In this document: positions 1 through 7,931 of the stretch, in pieces
Position numbering within the stretch: the first letter of the stretch is position 1
How the letters are laid out: each line of letters starts with the position of its first letter
Assembly (NCBI GenBank): GCA_964605095.1
Contig: CAZSBS010000181.1
Location: 1 to 10,050 of the forward strand
Length of the DNA stretch: 10,050 nucleotides
From: JAUWQU01 sp964605095
GTDB lineage: Bacteria; Planctomycetota; Phycisphaerae; SM23-33
Reading direction: 5' to 3'
Position numbers and translations under genes: made by a program
Notes under the pieces: model-generated
Seen by the model: only the letters and a program-made list of their open reading frames with translations
What the model was told of the DNA's origin: nothing
Databases searched by the model: none

Positions 1-1972
1 GATGGTCGCCCTGCCCCCAATCCGTCGCCAGTGCGTTGGACTGCCCGTCAATCATGTAGGCGTCCCCGCATACCACGTTGTTGACCGTCTGGAGCACAGC
101 CTCGCGGCCTCCCCTTTTGGCCACCAACTCCACCTTGTACTTGACGAGCCCGGCCTTGATCTTCGCCGAAAGGGCGTAGCTCCTGTCAGCCGCGACTCTC
201 CCACCCTCGACCTTGGACGGCTTGTACGGTTTGTCATCGGCGTAGATGCGGAGAAAAACGGAGTCGGCGGGTTCGGCAAGTGTTCCGCTGCAATACAGCG
301 TGCCCTCGCCGCCGTCCTCTCTCGCGATGAACTGATTGTCGGAGAGTTTCTCATCCTTGCCCGGCTTCCGCTGCACCCAGGCATCCTTCGCGGGTTCCTT
401 TACCACAATTGTGGCGGCACTGACGATCTCGGCCCCGCCGTTGCTCACGGAGAGGGTAACGGCCAAATTGCCGCTGTTCTGGGCACGCTTGAGAATGAGT
501 TTGCCGGGAACGATCTCCTTGATCACGGCGATGTCAGAAACCGTCCAAGCGTATTTCAGCGTGCCGGCGCCTCTGGCGATGATCTGTGCCTTGTTAGCGA
601 ACTTCGGCGACACCTGTATAGTCTTCCGGCCATCCCAACTGGCCGGCGCATTCAAGGTAAATATCGGGTCCGGAATTGCTTCCTTGATTGTGACGGCAAT
701 GTCTTGTGTCTTGATTCCATTGGCATAGACGGCCTTGAACTGAATCGTCGCCGACTTATCGCCGGCCACGCGCCCGGCGTCGAAATCGAACGCAAACCGG
801 TCCACGGCAGCCACGGTTTCCGCACCGTCCTTCCTGACGATCCAATAGACCTTCTGGGCGCCTCCCGCTTTGCCGGTAAGGGTGACACTCTTGCCTTCAG
901 GCAAGGTAACCCGCGTCTGCGAGACCGCAAAGGCGTCACCAGGCTGCACTACCGGGCCAACCAGGGTTTGCAGGGGTTTCTGGTTCTCGTATTGGAGCCT
1001 GATCCAGTCCGCGGAACGGGCCACTTTGGAAATGCGCACCTCATCTATATCGCCGACAAAGTCATAATTGTTATACCAGCCGCCGATCCACAACCTCGCG
1101 GGGCTCAGTATATTCCGAAACGGCTTAGTGGCCCCGTCGAGCCGGCCATTGATATATACTCGCGCCTCACCGTTGCCATAAGTGTGGACCACGTGAATCC
1201 ATTGAGAGAAGGGCAGCGTGCTTTCACCCCAGACATCCGAAAAGTCGCTGTCGATGTGAATGTGCGGCGGGCTGCGGAACTGCATCCTGACCTTGCCGCC
1301 CCTGCCGCCTTCCTTGCCCCACCCGATAATGGTTGTATTGGACTTATCGGTCCTGAACCACGCCTCGGTGGTGCTTGGGTTGTCGCCGGAAGGATAACTC
1401 TCGATTTTCTCCCCGCAGAAGATACCCTGGCCGCCGGGGAAGTTCCTCGCGGCGCCTATCATTCCCGCCGTGGCCGTGGTCCCCTTATCGGTGGAGGTGA
1501 CCGCCGCCAACTCATCCTGAACCGGGTCGTTCATGTGCCATACGCCGCAGTAACCGTTGGATTCGTTGAAGACGGCCTTGCCGCTGGACTCGCTTGCCGC
1601 GTCAGCCTTGCCCCAGCGCAGCTTGATCTCCTGACGCGCGTTGCCCTTGATTGCGGGTATTCTCACCCAGATACTCGCTGCGCCCTTGGCTGCGTCCCAC
1701 CGGTCTATCTGATATGGCAGGTCCGCGCCTGTGCTCGTGGAAAAGCGAATGTCCTCGCCGTTGGCTTTAGCCTGTCTGAAATCGAAAAAGCCCTTGTCCA
1801 GACGCACCAGCAGCGGGAAGTCCTTTTCCGACGCTGCGGCTGGCAAGTCCGCGCCCTGGGAGGTGGTAAGTATGTACATGGACCCTGAGTACTTCCACGC
1901 CTTGTCCTGCGCGTTGGCCGTGCCAAGAAGAGCCAGGAAAGCTACTGTGCTGAAGAACATGTGTTTTGTCAT
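1..1972 (-). CDS. DUF2341/LamG/SGNH-type (sialate O-acetylesterase-like) secreted protein, C-terminus cut by window edge
   Basis: Only the first 657 codons are present; the frame is open to base 2. Residues 1-22 form a signal peptide (hydrophobic core, then ANAQ). Residues about 45-120 resemble DUF2341, a beta-domain that often precedes LamG. Residues about 150-320 form a LamG/concanavalin-like fold, with motifs WIHVVHTY, ARVYINGRLDG and FVGDIDEVRIS. Residues about 340-540 look like Ig- or PKD-type beta domains. At about residue 635 a new domain opens with CGDAYMIDGQSNALATDWG; GQSN with Ser645 matches block I of SGNH/SASA carbohydrate acetylesterases, Ser being the usual nucleophile. The Asp/His partners would lie past the window edge. 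The likely role is removing acetyl groups from a glycan outside the cytoplasm, inferred from the family and from the GH10 gene 29 bp upstream. The start is well supported: AAGGAG lies 7 nt before the ATG. Confidence 0.85.
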   Translation of the reverse strand, partial: MTKHMFFSTVAFLALLGTANAQDKAWKYSGSMYILTTSQGADLPAAASEKDFPLLVRLDKGFFDFRQAKANGEDIRFSTSTGADLPYQIDRWDAAKGAASIWVRIPAIKGNARQEIKLRWGKADAASESSGKAVFNESNGYCGVWHMNDPVQDELAAVTSTDKGTTATAGMIGAARNFPGGQGIFCGEKIESYPSGDNPSTTEAWFRTDKSNTTIIGWGKEGGRGGKVRMQFRSPPHIHIDSDFSDVWGESTLPFSQWIHVVHTYGNGEARVYINGRLDGATKPFRNILSPARLWIGGWYNNYDFVGDIDEVRISKVARSADWIRLQYENQKPLQTLVGPVVQPGDAFAVSQTRVTLPEGKSVTLTGKAGGAQKVYWIVRKDGAETVAAVDRFAFDFDAGRVAGDKSATIQFKAVYANGIKTQDIAVTIKEAIPDPIFTLNAPASWDGRKTIQVSPKFANKAQIIARGAGTLKYAWTVSDIAVIKEIVPGKLILKRAQNSGNLAVTLSVSNGGAEIVSAATIVVKEPAKDAWVQRKPGKDEKLSDNQFIAREDGGEGTLYCSGTLAEPADSVFLRIYADDKPYKPSKVEGGRVAADRSYALSAKIKAGLVKYKVELVAKRGGREAVLQTVNNVVCGDAYMIDGQSNALATDWGQGDH

Positions 1973-1979
1973 GACGAAG

Positions 1980-1985
1980 CTCCTT
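1980..1985 (-). promoter_or_regulatory. Ribosome binding site of the esterase gene
   Basis: On the minus strand AAGGAG ends 7 nt before the ATG at 1972. It is a near-consensus Shine-Dalgarno sequence and fixes the start. It lies in the 29-bp spacer after the GH10 stop codon, so the gene needs no promoter of its own. Confidence 0.75.
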
Positions 1986-2001
1986 AATTTAAACCGTCAC
2001 T

Positions 2002-3759
2002 TCAAGATCCGCTAACAGACACTTTGCAGTTGGTTGTTCCCTTGGTCAGCGTGAACTCTCCTCGCTGACCGCCCGATATTATCTCATAGTCGCCATAGAA
2101 TCCGACAAAGTTCGCGCGGCCCTGCTCGTCCGTAACAACAGAGATGTCGGTTGTCCACACGGGCAGGTCAGGGATATTCCAGTTCCGCACTCCCGTCATC
2201 TGCTGCCAGACCATGCCGGCAGGCGTGATCTTCCAGTCCGCATCCATCAGCGCGCCCGCGGGGGCCGTGGGCCACATCCGCGGCCGCCAAAAGCCCCACA
2301 TTATGAACGTGGTCATCTTCTCGTGGCCGAAGCAGAGGCGCAAGGTATCGGCGAGGATATCCGCCGCGCGTTGCGGCGTCGGACTGCCGTGATTCTGTAC
2401 CCCAAACTCCGACAGCGAAAGCGACAGGCCGGTCGTGGCAAGGTTGTTGAAAACCCCAGTGATCAGCGACGGGCTGTGCGTGGTGCGAGCCGCCGGCTCA
2501 CTGCCAGCGACCGCGTAATACTGGATGCCAATCCCGTCAACCGCCCCGCCCGCGTTATGGAGTTTGTCGACGTGCCTGCGATACCAGTTGGCATAGGGAT
2601 CTTTGATTCCCAGTCTCCCCTGGAGTACCTCGTATTCGTTCGTAACGATGCGCGTCGAAGCTCCGGCGGCGCGCACGGCCGCCTTTACCTCGTTGTAGAT
2701 GCCCGCGACGCCGTCGAGGCCATATATCTCATAATACTTCGGCTGGTGTACGGACTCGTTGATAACGTCCAATTCGTAATAGCGAGCGGCGCGATCCCGG
2801 ACGAAATACCGGATGCGTTGACTTATCTTCGCGCGCAGGTCCGCCTTGGCGGCGTCACGTTCCTGCGGGCTGGTTCCGTTAATGGCTGTGTCTTGAAGAG
2901 CATTCACCCATTTGGGCTGGCTGACATCCCACAACACGCCGTGCATGCGCACTCGCTTGTTGTTGGTCGCGGCGAAATCCACGAGGCTGTCAAGGAAATC
3001 GAGCGTAACAGTGTCGCGAGTGCGCTCGTTGAAAGGCCACTTGCCGGCGTTCTCGGGCACAATCGAATTGAAGTTGCCGATAATGAACTCCCGGTACTTT
3101 ACCTCGTTTGGGTTCGAACTGGTCACCCACGAAGGCCCCCCACCGCCAACGCCGGCGACTGCGGTTCCGAAGTTGAACGCGTGGCGCCGCAGGCGGATGC
3201 GCACAGACGCTTTGGCAAGCGGCTTGGCGCCGTTCATGACAGTCACCACGGCCGGACCCCTGCGGAAGTGGTCAACGTAAGTGTCAGCCGCGGCAAGGGC
3301 GAGGGCGGCGGTCGCCGTGTTCGCAACGGCAGCCCCCGCGATTGTGATGTCCCGTATATTGATCGCCCATGGCCCGCCGGATGGCTTGTCATTGGCGTTT
3401 TCCACACGAACGCAATATGTCCCAGCCGGTAACGTCCAAGCCTGCGTGTGCGAGCCGTAGGCGCCGCCCACGGCGGTCACGGGCCAACTCGTCGCGAAAT
3501 CGGCGACGCGAAGCCCCAGCATCGGCGTGCGCGTCTCCGAGCCGCTCTTCGAGGCGCGGATGGTAAACGAAACCCTGGCCGGCTCCGCAACCTGGATGTA
3601 CGTTCCGACGAACCCGTTTTCGTCGAGGCGCCACGCGTTGTCCGGACAAGAGACTCCCGTCGAGCGGTATGCCAACGAGTTGCCATCAAGCGTTGTCTGC
3701 GATTGTGCCGGCGTGGAAGACATCAATACACAACCCACGATCAGTATAAAACGTCTCAT
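2002..3759 (-). CDS. Secreted GH10 endo-1,4-beta-xylanase-like enzyme
   Basis: A protein of 585 residues. Residues 1-20 form a signal peptide (MRRFILIVGCVLMSS, then AQS). Residues about 25-145 are a beta-sandwich module, probably carbohydrate-binding, of no family I can name. A short beta module (about 162-200) common in front of PVC GH10 domains follows, ending in RRHAFNFG. The GH10 barrel covers about 205-525. It has the motif RMHGVLWDVSQPKWV, the acid/base in DVINESV (Glu335), the nucleophile in SLSEFGV (Glu451), and the late barrel motif around MWGFWRPRMW and GALMDADW. About 60 residues after the barrel form a beta-rich tail. GH10 enzymes cleave internal beta-1,4 bonds in xylan with retention. 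I chose the ATG at 3759 over an upstream in-frame TTG at 3783 because it begins the signal peptide; neither has a clear Shine-Dalgarno sequence. It lies 48 bp after the GH32-like gene and 29 bp before the esterase gene. Confidence 0.9.
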   Translation of the reverse strand: MRRFILIVGCVLMSSTPAQSQTTLDGNSLAYRSTGVSCPDNAWRLDENGFVGTYIQVAEPARVSFTIRASKSGSETRTPMLGLRVADFATSWPVTAVGGAYGSHTQAWTLPAGTYCVRVENANDKPSGGPWAINIRDITIAGAAVANTATAALALAAADTYVDHFRRGPAVVTVMNGAKPLAKASVRIRLRRHAFNFGTAVAGVGGGGPSWVTSSNPNEVKYREFIIGNFNSIVPENAGKWPFNERTRDTVTLDFLDSLVDFAATNNKRVRMHGVLWDVSQPKWVNALQDTAINGTSPQERDAAKADLRAKISQRIRYFVRDRAARYYELDVINESVHQPKYYEIYGLDGVAGIYNEVKAAVRAAGASTRIVTNEYEVLQGRLGIKDPYANWYRRHVDKLHNAGGAVDGIGIQYYAVAGSEPAARTTHSPSLITGVFNNLATTGLSLSLSEFGVQNHGSPTPQRAADILADTLRLCFGHEKMTTFIMWGFWRPRMWPTAPAGALMDADWKITPAGMVWQQMTGVRNWNIPDLPVWTTDISVVTDEQGRANFVGFYGDYEIISGGQRGEFTLTKGTTNCKVSVSGS

Positions 3760-3807
3760 ACTTAATTTTCGATTTAAGGCCAAAATCGGTGCCGGCGGGC
3801 GGAAAAA

Positions 3808-5289
3808 CTATACGCCGGCATAGATCGACTTCATCTTCCAGCCCTTGACTTCCTTCACCGTGACATCCCCGCCGTTACTGACAAGGCTGACGCCCAGATT
3901 CTCGGGGGCGTACTTGTGGGGCGCCACGGTGGCCTGCCGGTCGTTGGCGAAGACTTCGATCATGTTCTTGTCCAGGAAAACCCGCAAGGTGAGGTCTTCG
4001 TCGGGCTTCAGTTCGAATGGGACCTTCATGCCGCCCAGCGCCAGAGTCTTGGCCTCCGGTTCGACCGTAATGGAAAAGCCGTTGGCGCCAGCCTTGTCGC
4101 AGTAAACATGGACGCCGAACTGCTTTGCCTTTGTCGGGCCAAATGTCGCCTTGACCTCTATCGTGTCGCCGGAGATGTCCTTGAGCGGGCGAACGATGTC
4201 GCTCTTTACGGCAACGCCGGCTTCGCCCTTCTCGTCATAACGGAGCGTCTCCAACTCCCGCAGCGGCTTGATGCGCAGCACACCATCGTCGGGCAGACTG
4301 AGCTCGCGCGGGAGCGATTGAATGCCGTTCTGAGCCGGCAGGCCCTTCAGAAGACACCAGGCCCACATCACCCGCCGGCCATCGGGGGCATGCAGGCTCT
4401 CAGGGGCGAAAAAGTCCCATCCCTTCCAGTTCATCATGGCGTGGAACTCCGGGAGGTACTTCTCGTCCTTGAAGTCGCCAAGGTAGTACCGGCAACCCAA
4501 ACGATGACTGATGCAGAGCAACATCCACTTCTTGCCTATCTTGAACATGTTGGCGCAAGAGACGTCTTCGTTCTTATTCACTCCCAGGGTCGTCGGCATG
4601 TCATCGTGCATCAAAAGGCCGATATGCACCCACTCTTTGAGGTCCGGAGATTTCATCAGGTGAGGCGGGCCGCCGCCGGATATCGCATAATATGTCTCGC
4701 CGTTCAACCAGCAGTCAGGATCCCATTGACGCACCTTGGCATCCTCGCCGGAGGGCTCCTTGGGCATGATCGGCACGGGCTTGGTCCACTCTTCCAGCTT
4801 GTCATCCAGGGCAAAAGCCAACTGGTTCCTTCCGGACCCCTGGCCATGATAGATAATGGCGGGCTTGCCCTCTTTTGTAAGGAAAGCCGTGCCGCTGAAC
4901 ATGCCATGGCCTGTCTTGGGCGGAGTGAGCGTCGTCGGGTGCCACTTCCAGTGCAGCATGTCCTCGCTGGAGACATGGGCAAACGAGTGGCCATTCTTGT
5001 GCTGGTAGATGTAATGGAGATGATACCGGCCTTTCCAATACAACGCGCAGTTCGGATCGCCGGGCATCGCGCCGCCTGGACCCGGGTGCGCCAGGTGATA
5101 CGTGAGCCACGTGGCTGGCGGATTCGCCGGGAATGCCGGCGTCTCGCAGACAAACGCTTCCGGCACGGCCTTGCCGGCGGCCTTTTCCTGGCCCTTGGCC
5201 TTGCCGATGGACAGGCCTAACCCCGTCGCGCCCGCCACAGCCAGCCCCGCTTTCTTCAGAAACTCACGCCTTCCTGTCATTTTTCCCAT
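3808..5289 (-). CDS. Tat-exported GH32-like glycosidase with altered catalytic motifs
   Basis: A protein of 493 residues. The N-terminus has a twin-arginine signal, TGRREFLKKAGLAVAGATG. Residues about 60-340 look like the five-bladed GH32 propeller: GDPNCALYWKGRYHLHYIY (Asp78, the DPN nucleophile position), VRQWDPDCW (Asp190, the RDP position with Trp in place of Arg), NEDVSCANMF (the WEC acid/base position), then DFFAPESLHAPDGRR and SLPREL, a near-textbook GH32 stretch. The C-terminal beta-sandwich has LTLRVFLDKNMIEVFANDR, also typical of GH32. Classical members release fructose from sucrose, inulin or levan; the substrate here cannot be read from sequence. At the WEC site the base before Cys is Ser244, and the nearest Glu is 241, so catalysis is uncertain. 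The start at 5289 is preferred over the in-frame GTG at 5358: GAGG lies 8 nt upstream and the Tat signal follows at once. Confidence 0.85.
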   Translation of the reverse strand: MGKMTGRREFLKKAGLAVAGATGLGLSIGKAKGQEKAAGKAVPEAFVCETPAFPANPPATWLTYHLAHPGPGGAMPGDPNCALYWKGRYHLHYIYQHKNGHSFAHVSSEDMLHWKWHPTTLTPPKTGHGMFSGTAFLTKEGKPAIIYHGQGSGRNQLAFALDDKLEEWTKPVPIMPKEPSGEDAKVRQWDPDCWLNGETYYAISGGGPPHLMKSPDLKEWVHIGLLMHDDMPTTLGVNKNEDVSCANMFKIGKKWMLLCISHRLGCRYYLGDFKDEKYLPEFHAMMNWKGWDFFAPESLHAPDGRRVMWAWCLLKGLPAQNGIQSLPRELSLPDDGVLRIKPLRELETLRYDEKGEAGVAVKSDIVRPLKDISGDTIEVKATFGPTKAKQFGVHVYCDKAGANGFSITVEPEAKTLALGGMKVPFELKPDEDLTLRVFLDKNMIEVFANDRQATVAPHKYAPENLGVSLVSNGGDVTVKEVKGWKMKSIYAGV

Positions 5290-5301
5290 AGTCAAAACCT
5301 C

Positions 5302-5305
5302 GCGC
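5302..5305 (-). promoter_or_regulatory. Approximate ribosome binding site of the GH32-like gene
   Basis: On the minus strand the sequence reads GAGGTTTTGACTATG, placing GAGG about 8 nt before the chosen start. It decides the start at 5289 against the upstream GTG at 5358, whose extra 23 residues have no export-signal character. Position is to within a base or two. Confidence 0.6.
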
Positions 5306-5477
5306 GATGCACAATCGCATAACGCCACATCGACCAACCGCCAACCGGCGGCCGGCACCCGAGCGGAGACTGCCCAACTGGTTCATCGCCGGTGACCGCC
5401 GCCGGCATCCCAGACGCTTCCAAGCCATCATGTGCGGTGACAAATGAAGAGTCGGCTCACTGTTGATTAGAACCCGG

Positions 5478-5515
5478 CCGGCATGTCGGGGTTCCTCAAT
5501 TCTTCCGCATGCCGG
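5478..5515 (-). terminator. Hairpin after the DUF6288-like gene; possible attenuator or processing site
   Basis: CCGGCATG (5478-5485) and CATGCCGG (5508-5515) form a perfect 8-bp stem. Three further C-G pairs just inside can extend it past a one-base bulge. It lies about 100 bp downstream of the DUF6288-like stop codon. No run of U follows on either strand, so it is not a standard Rho-independent terminator. It could protect an mRNA end, lower expression of the three distal genes, or be incidental in GC-rich DNA. Confidence 0.35.
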
Positions 5516-5612
5516 GAGGAGATTCGGTCGAGGTGTGGGATGAGAGCATGCGCCGCCTTGCTGACGTGCCGTGGGGCCTGGGGGCATATGCAAGTCGCGT
5601 CGGGAGGCCCCG

Positions 5613-7931
5613 TCAGTCCCTTGCCACCTCAACGCCGAAGTCGAACTCATGAAGGTGGCCCCGGCACGAAGTCAGGTAGATTGCCAGCGTGTTCTTGCCC
5701 TTGCGCAGCAGCTTGACCGCCTCTGGGCTGAGTTCACAGGTGTTGGGCCTTAGGATGGCCGCCACCCGGAAGCCGTTCAGGTAGACTTCCGAGCGAAGGT
5801 ACTGGTGGCAGTTCTGCTGGATCACGCGGGCAGCCTGGATGCCCGCGGTATCCTCGACCGTGAAGTCCAATCGGGCGTAGGTGTTGTAGAGCGGCCGGGG
5901 CTGATACATGCAGAGATGGTGACTGACAGGGCTGACGGCCTGGCCTTCAAAGGGGGTGTCGTGGTGCGCGTCATGTGCCCGGAAGGGGGCCGTCTTTTTC
6001 TGCCACGTGGCATCATTGAATTCCGGGAGATACCAGCCCTTCATGGCCTCTCCGGCGGGCTCCAGGTTGTCCAGGAACGGCGATATGTCGCCGGTCCAGG
6101 CGTGGACGCGCCACACCTTGGGGCTATCCTCTTTCCCGAGATCCCTGGCCAAGGGCAGCAAGGTCTTCCAATGCCGTGCCTTCTTCTGTCGCCCGGCCCG
6201 AACATCAGCCGCGGGGGGCAACACCTTGATCGCGTCAAGCCGCTGGCGCAAAGGCTTGGCTTTTTCAAGCTCCGCTCCGGCAAGGCGTTCGGCCGCCTTG
6301 AGCGTGGCCCTGGCGCGGTCGATATCGGCTCGCGGCAGGCCGTCACGCTTTGTTTTCTCCTCGACGGCCGCAAGGGTCCAGTCGAGTTGGGCCTGCACCT
6401 CGGCGCGTTTGGCCAGCAGTTGCCCGGCCCGCACCCTGACCGCCGGCGAAGCCGAATCCTTCGGCCAGGCCTTCATCCATGCGTCAAAGGCCGACCACTT
6501 CTTGTCCCTGAAGAGGTCGATGGCCGGCTTCAAGGACGGCGCCGCGTCCCTGCTGAACGGCCCGGCCTCGGCGCCAAGGATTCGCAGGCCCTTGCCCGGC
6601 AGCGCGTACATCAAGCCCAGGCCGCCGGTCACCGTCATGGCATCGCCGTCAAAGCCGGTTATGCCGGTCAGGTTCTCGGGATTCGGCAGATACTGAAACC
6701 CCCCGTCCCAGCGGCGCTGCATCTCATAGTACCAGAGCTGCTCATCGAGGAATCTGCGGAAGGCCGCCGGTTTTGTCAGGACGGCCCCCAGCGGATTCCA
6801 GGCCACACCCCAGAACGCCCCGGTGTGCGCATCCTCGGTATACGCGTAGGAGACGGACACCGTCTCGGCGAACGCACGCGCCTTGTCCGGCTCGCCCAGC
6901 AGGTGAAAGGCCAATGCGACGACTGGATCCTTGCCGTTACTGCTGGGGCTGCCCGTCCACGGGCGATTGTCGCCGTAAGGGACACTGCCCAGACCGGCAT
7001 AGCGGCCAAAGAACTTTCTGGCCTTGGTAAAGGCTGTTCGATCGACTTCAAGTCCACACTCCCGCATCAACACCAGCGACAGGAAGCAGACCACACCCGC
7101 CGAGTTCAACTCGCCATAGCCCCCCACCACGCCGTTGCGAGCCATGCCATGACCCCAGGTCCCGCTGGCAGCCTGGCCGGCGGCCAATTCCTTGGCGTAG
7201 AACTTAAGCCGAGGCATCACGACGGAATCGCCCGTGGCCAGGTAGTACTCGGCCAGAGCCATGGCGCTGTAGCCGTAGGACCATGCTTCATAGCAGTCGC
7301 CCGGCGGGCCGTCAAGCCGGCCGTAAATGCACCGCCGCGCCGCCTCACGGTCCTGGGGGGCGGGCGAAGACAACAGGAACAGCCCATTCATTGCCGTATA
7401 CACCGACGTGCCGAACGTGCCGTCGGGCCTTTGGTGATCGCGCAGCCAGCCCAAAGCCTGGTCGCGTATGCCCGCGGACTTCCGGCAGTCAGTCGGCCAG
7501 GTCGGCGCATAGCGGCCGGCGGGTTTCAACCGCACGGCGACCGTGCGTTCTTTTCCCTTGTTGCCCACTCGCAGGCGCAGGACGCCGTCGGCTGCATCGG
7601 CTTGCGTGATCGCCTTGCCCACCGTGGGCCGAGGATCAACGATGGGAAAGTCCTGCCCATTGACGCCCAGCAGGTAATCGCCCTTTCGCAGAAGCCCATC
7701 CGCCGGCGAGCCCTGTTCGACCGAGTCGACATAGATACGGTTCAGGTAAACCCAGCCCATTATCCCGGTTGGCCCCACCATGGTCAGGTATGGGTCCTTG
7801 GCATGCTGCGAAGTGTTCACACTGTACGCGTGAAGCCGGTCGTAGGCGGTGGGCGCGGCAGGGGCGGCTGAGCAAAGACCAGCCGCAGAGACGGGCAGGA
7901 ACATCAGGGTGATCCGCAAGGATGGACGCAT
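5613..7931 (-). CDS. DUF6288-like exported protein: PDZ, alpha/alpha barrel, coiled coil, beta-sandwich
   Basis: A protein of 772 residues. Residues 1-25 form a signal peptide. Residues about 52-137 are a PDZ-like domain with a MGWVYLN segment, VDSVEQGSPADG and LRKGDYLLGVNG. Residues about 150-460 are helical, with repeated motifs such as ALGWLRDHQRPDGTFG and QAASGTWGHGMARNG, as in alpha/alpha-toroid folds of the terpene-cyclase/prenyltransferase type. Residues about 490-585 are charged and helical, probably a coiled coil. The C-terminus (about 610-772) contains RSEVYLNGFRVA and LLRKGKNTLAIYLTSC, typical of the galactose-binding-like sugar-binding domain of GH2 enzymes. This order fits the uncharacterised family I know as DUF6288, common in PVC bacteria; its reaction is unknown. 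I see no set of catalytic residues to rely on. Its ATG overlaps the stop of the HEAT gene (TAATG) and AAGGA lies 8 nt upstream, so the two are probably translationally coupled and work together. Confidence 0.75.
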   Translation of the reverse strand: MRPSLRITLMFLPVSAAGLCSAAPAAPTAYDRLHAYSVNTSQHAKDPYLTMVGPTGIMGWVYLNRIYVDSVEQGSPADGLLRKGDYLLGVNGQDFPIVDPRPTVGKAITQADAADGVLRLRVGNKGKERTVAVRLKPAGRYAPTWPTDCRKSAGIRDQALGWLRDHQRPDGTFGTSVYTAMNGLFLLSSPAPQDREAARRCIYGRLDGPPGDCYEAWSYGYSAMALAEYYLATGDSVVMPRLKFYAKELAAGQAASGTWGHGMARNGVVGGYGELNSAGVVCFLSLVLMRECGLEVDRTAFTKARKFFGRYAGLGSVPYGDNRPWTGSPSSNGKDPVVALAFHLLGEPDKARAFAETVSVSYAYTEDAHTGAFWGVAWNPLGAVLTKPAAFRRFLDEQLWYYEMQRRWDGGFQYLPNPENLTGITGFDGDAMTVTGGLGLMYALPGKGLRILGAEAGPFSRDAAPSLKPAIDLFRDKKWSAFDAWMKAWPKDSASPAVRVRAGQLLAKRAEVQAQLDWTLAAVEEKTKRDGLPRADIDRARATLKAAERLAGAELEKAKPLRQRLDAIKVLPPAADVRAGRQKKARHWKTLLPLARDLGKEDSPKVWRVHAWTGDISPFLDNLEPAGEAMKGWYLPEFNDATWQKKTAPFRAHDAHHDTPFEGQAVSPVSHHLCMYQPRPLYNTYARLDFTVEDTAGIQAARVIQQNCHQYLRSEVYLNGFRVAAILRPNTCELSPEAVKLLRKGKNTLAIYLTSCRGHLHEFDFGVEVARD

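Larger units (their letters stand above)
5290..5612. other. Intergenic gap inside the operon, no gene seen
   Basis: This 323-bp stretch separates the DUF6288-like gene from the GH32-like gene, whereas the other gaps in the array are -1, 48 and 29 bp. A minus-strand frame of 128 codons crosses it (5650-5264) but has no recognisable domain, overlaps both neighbours in other frames and is rich in Arg, Gly and Ser; I do not call it a gene. A hairpin at 5478-5515 is the only clear structure. A TTGTCA hexamer (minus strand, 5443-5438) resembles a -35 box, but I see no fitting -10 box. Confidence 0.6.

Noticed and set aside
2..1888. A 628-codon plus-strand open frame
   Set aside because: It is antisense to the DUF2341/LamG/esterase gene, which has a signal peptide, a ribosome site and recognisable domains. 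The plus frame has none and is a by-product of GC-rich codon use.
2323..3432. A 369-codon plus-strand open frame
   Set aside because: It is antisense to the GH10 gene, which carries both catalytic glutamates.
3760..3783. TTG start adding eight residues to the GH10 protein
   Set aside because: No ribosome site precedes it, and the signal peptide begins properly at the ATG at 3759.
3916..5220. A 434-codon plus-strand open frame
   Set aside because: It is antisense to the GH32-like gene, whose family motifs are unmistakable.
5264..5650. A 128-codon minus-strand frame across the operon gap
   Set aside because: It overlaps the ends of both flanking genes in another frame, has no recognisable domain and no clear ribosome site. 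It was kept only as a note to the intergenic region.
5805..7871. A 688-codon plus-strand open frame
   Set aside because: It is antisense to the DUF6288-like gene. Its translation shows no domain and is low in structure-like patterns.
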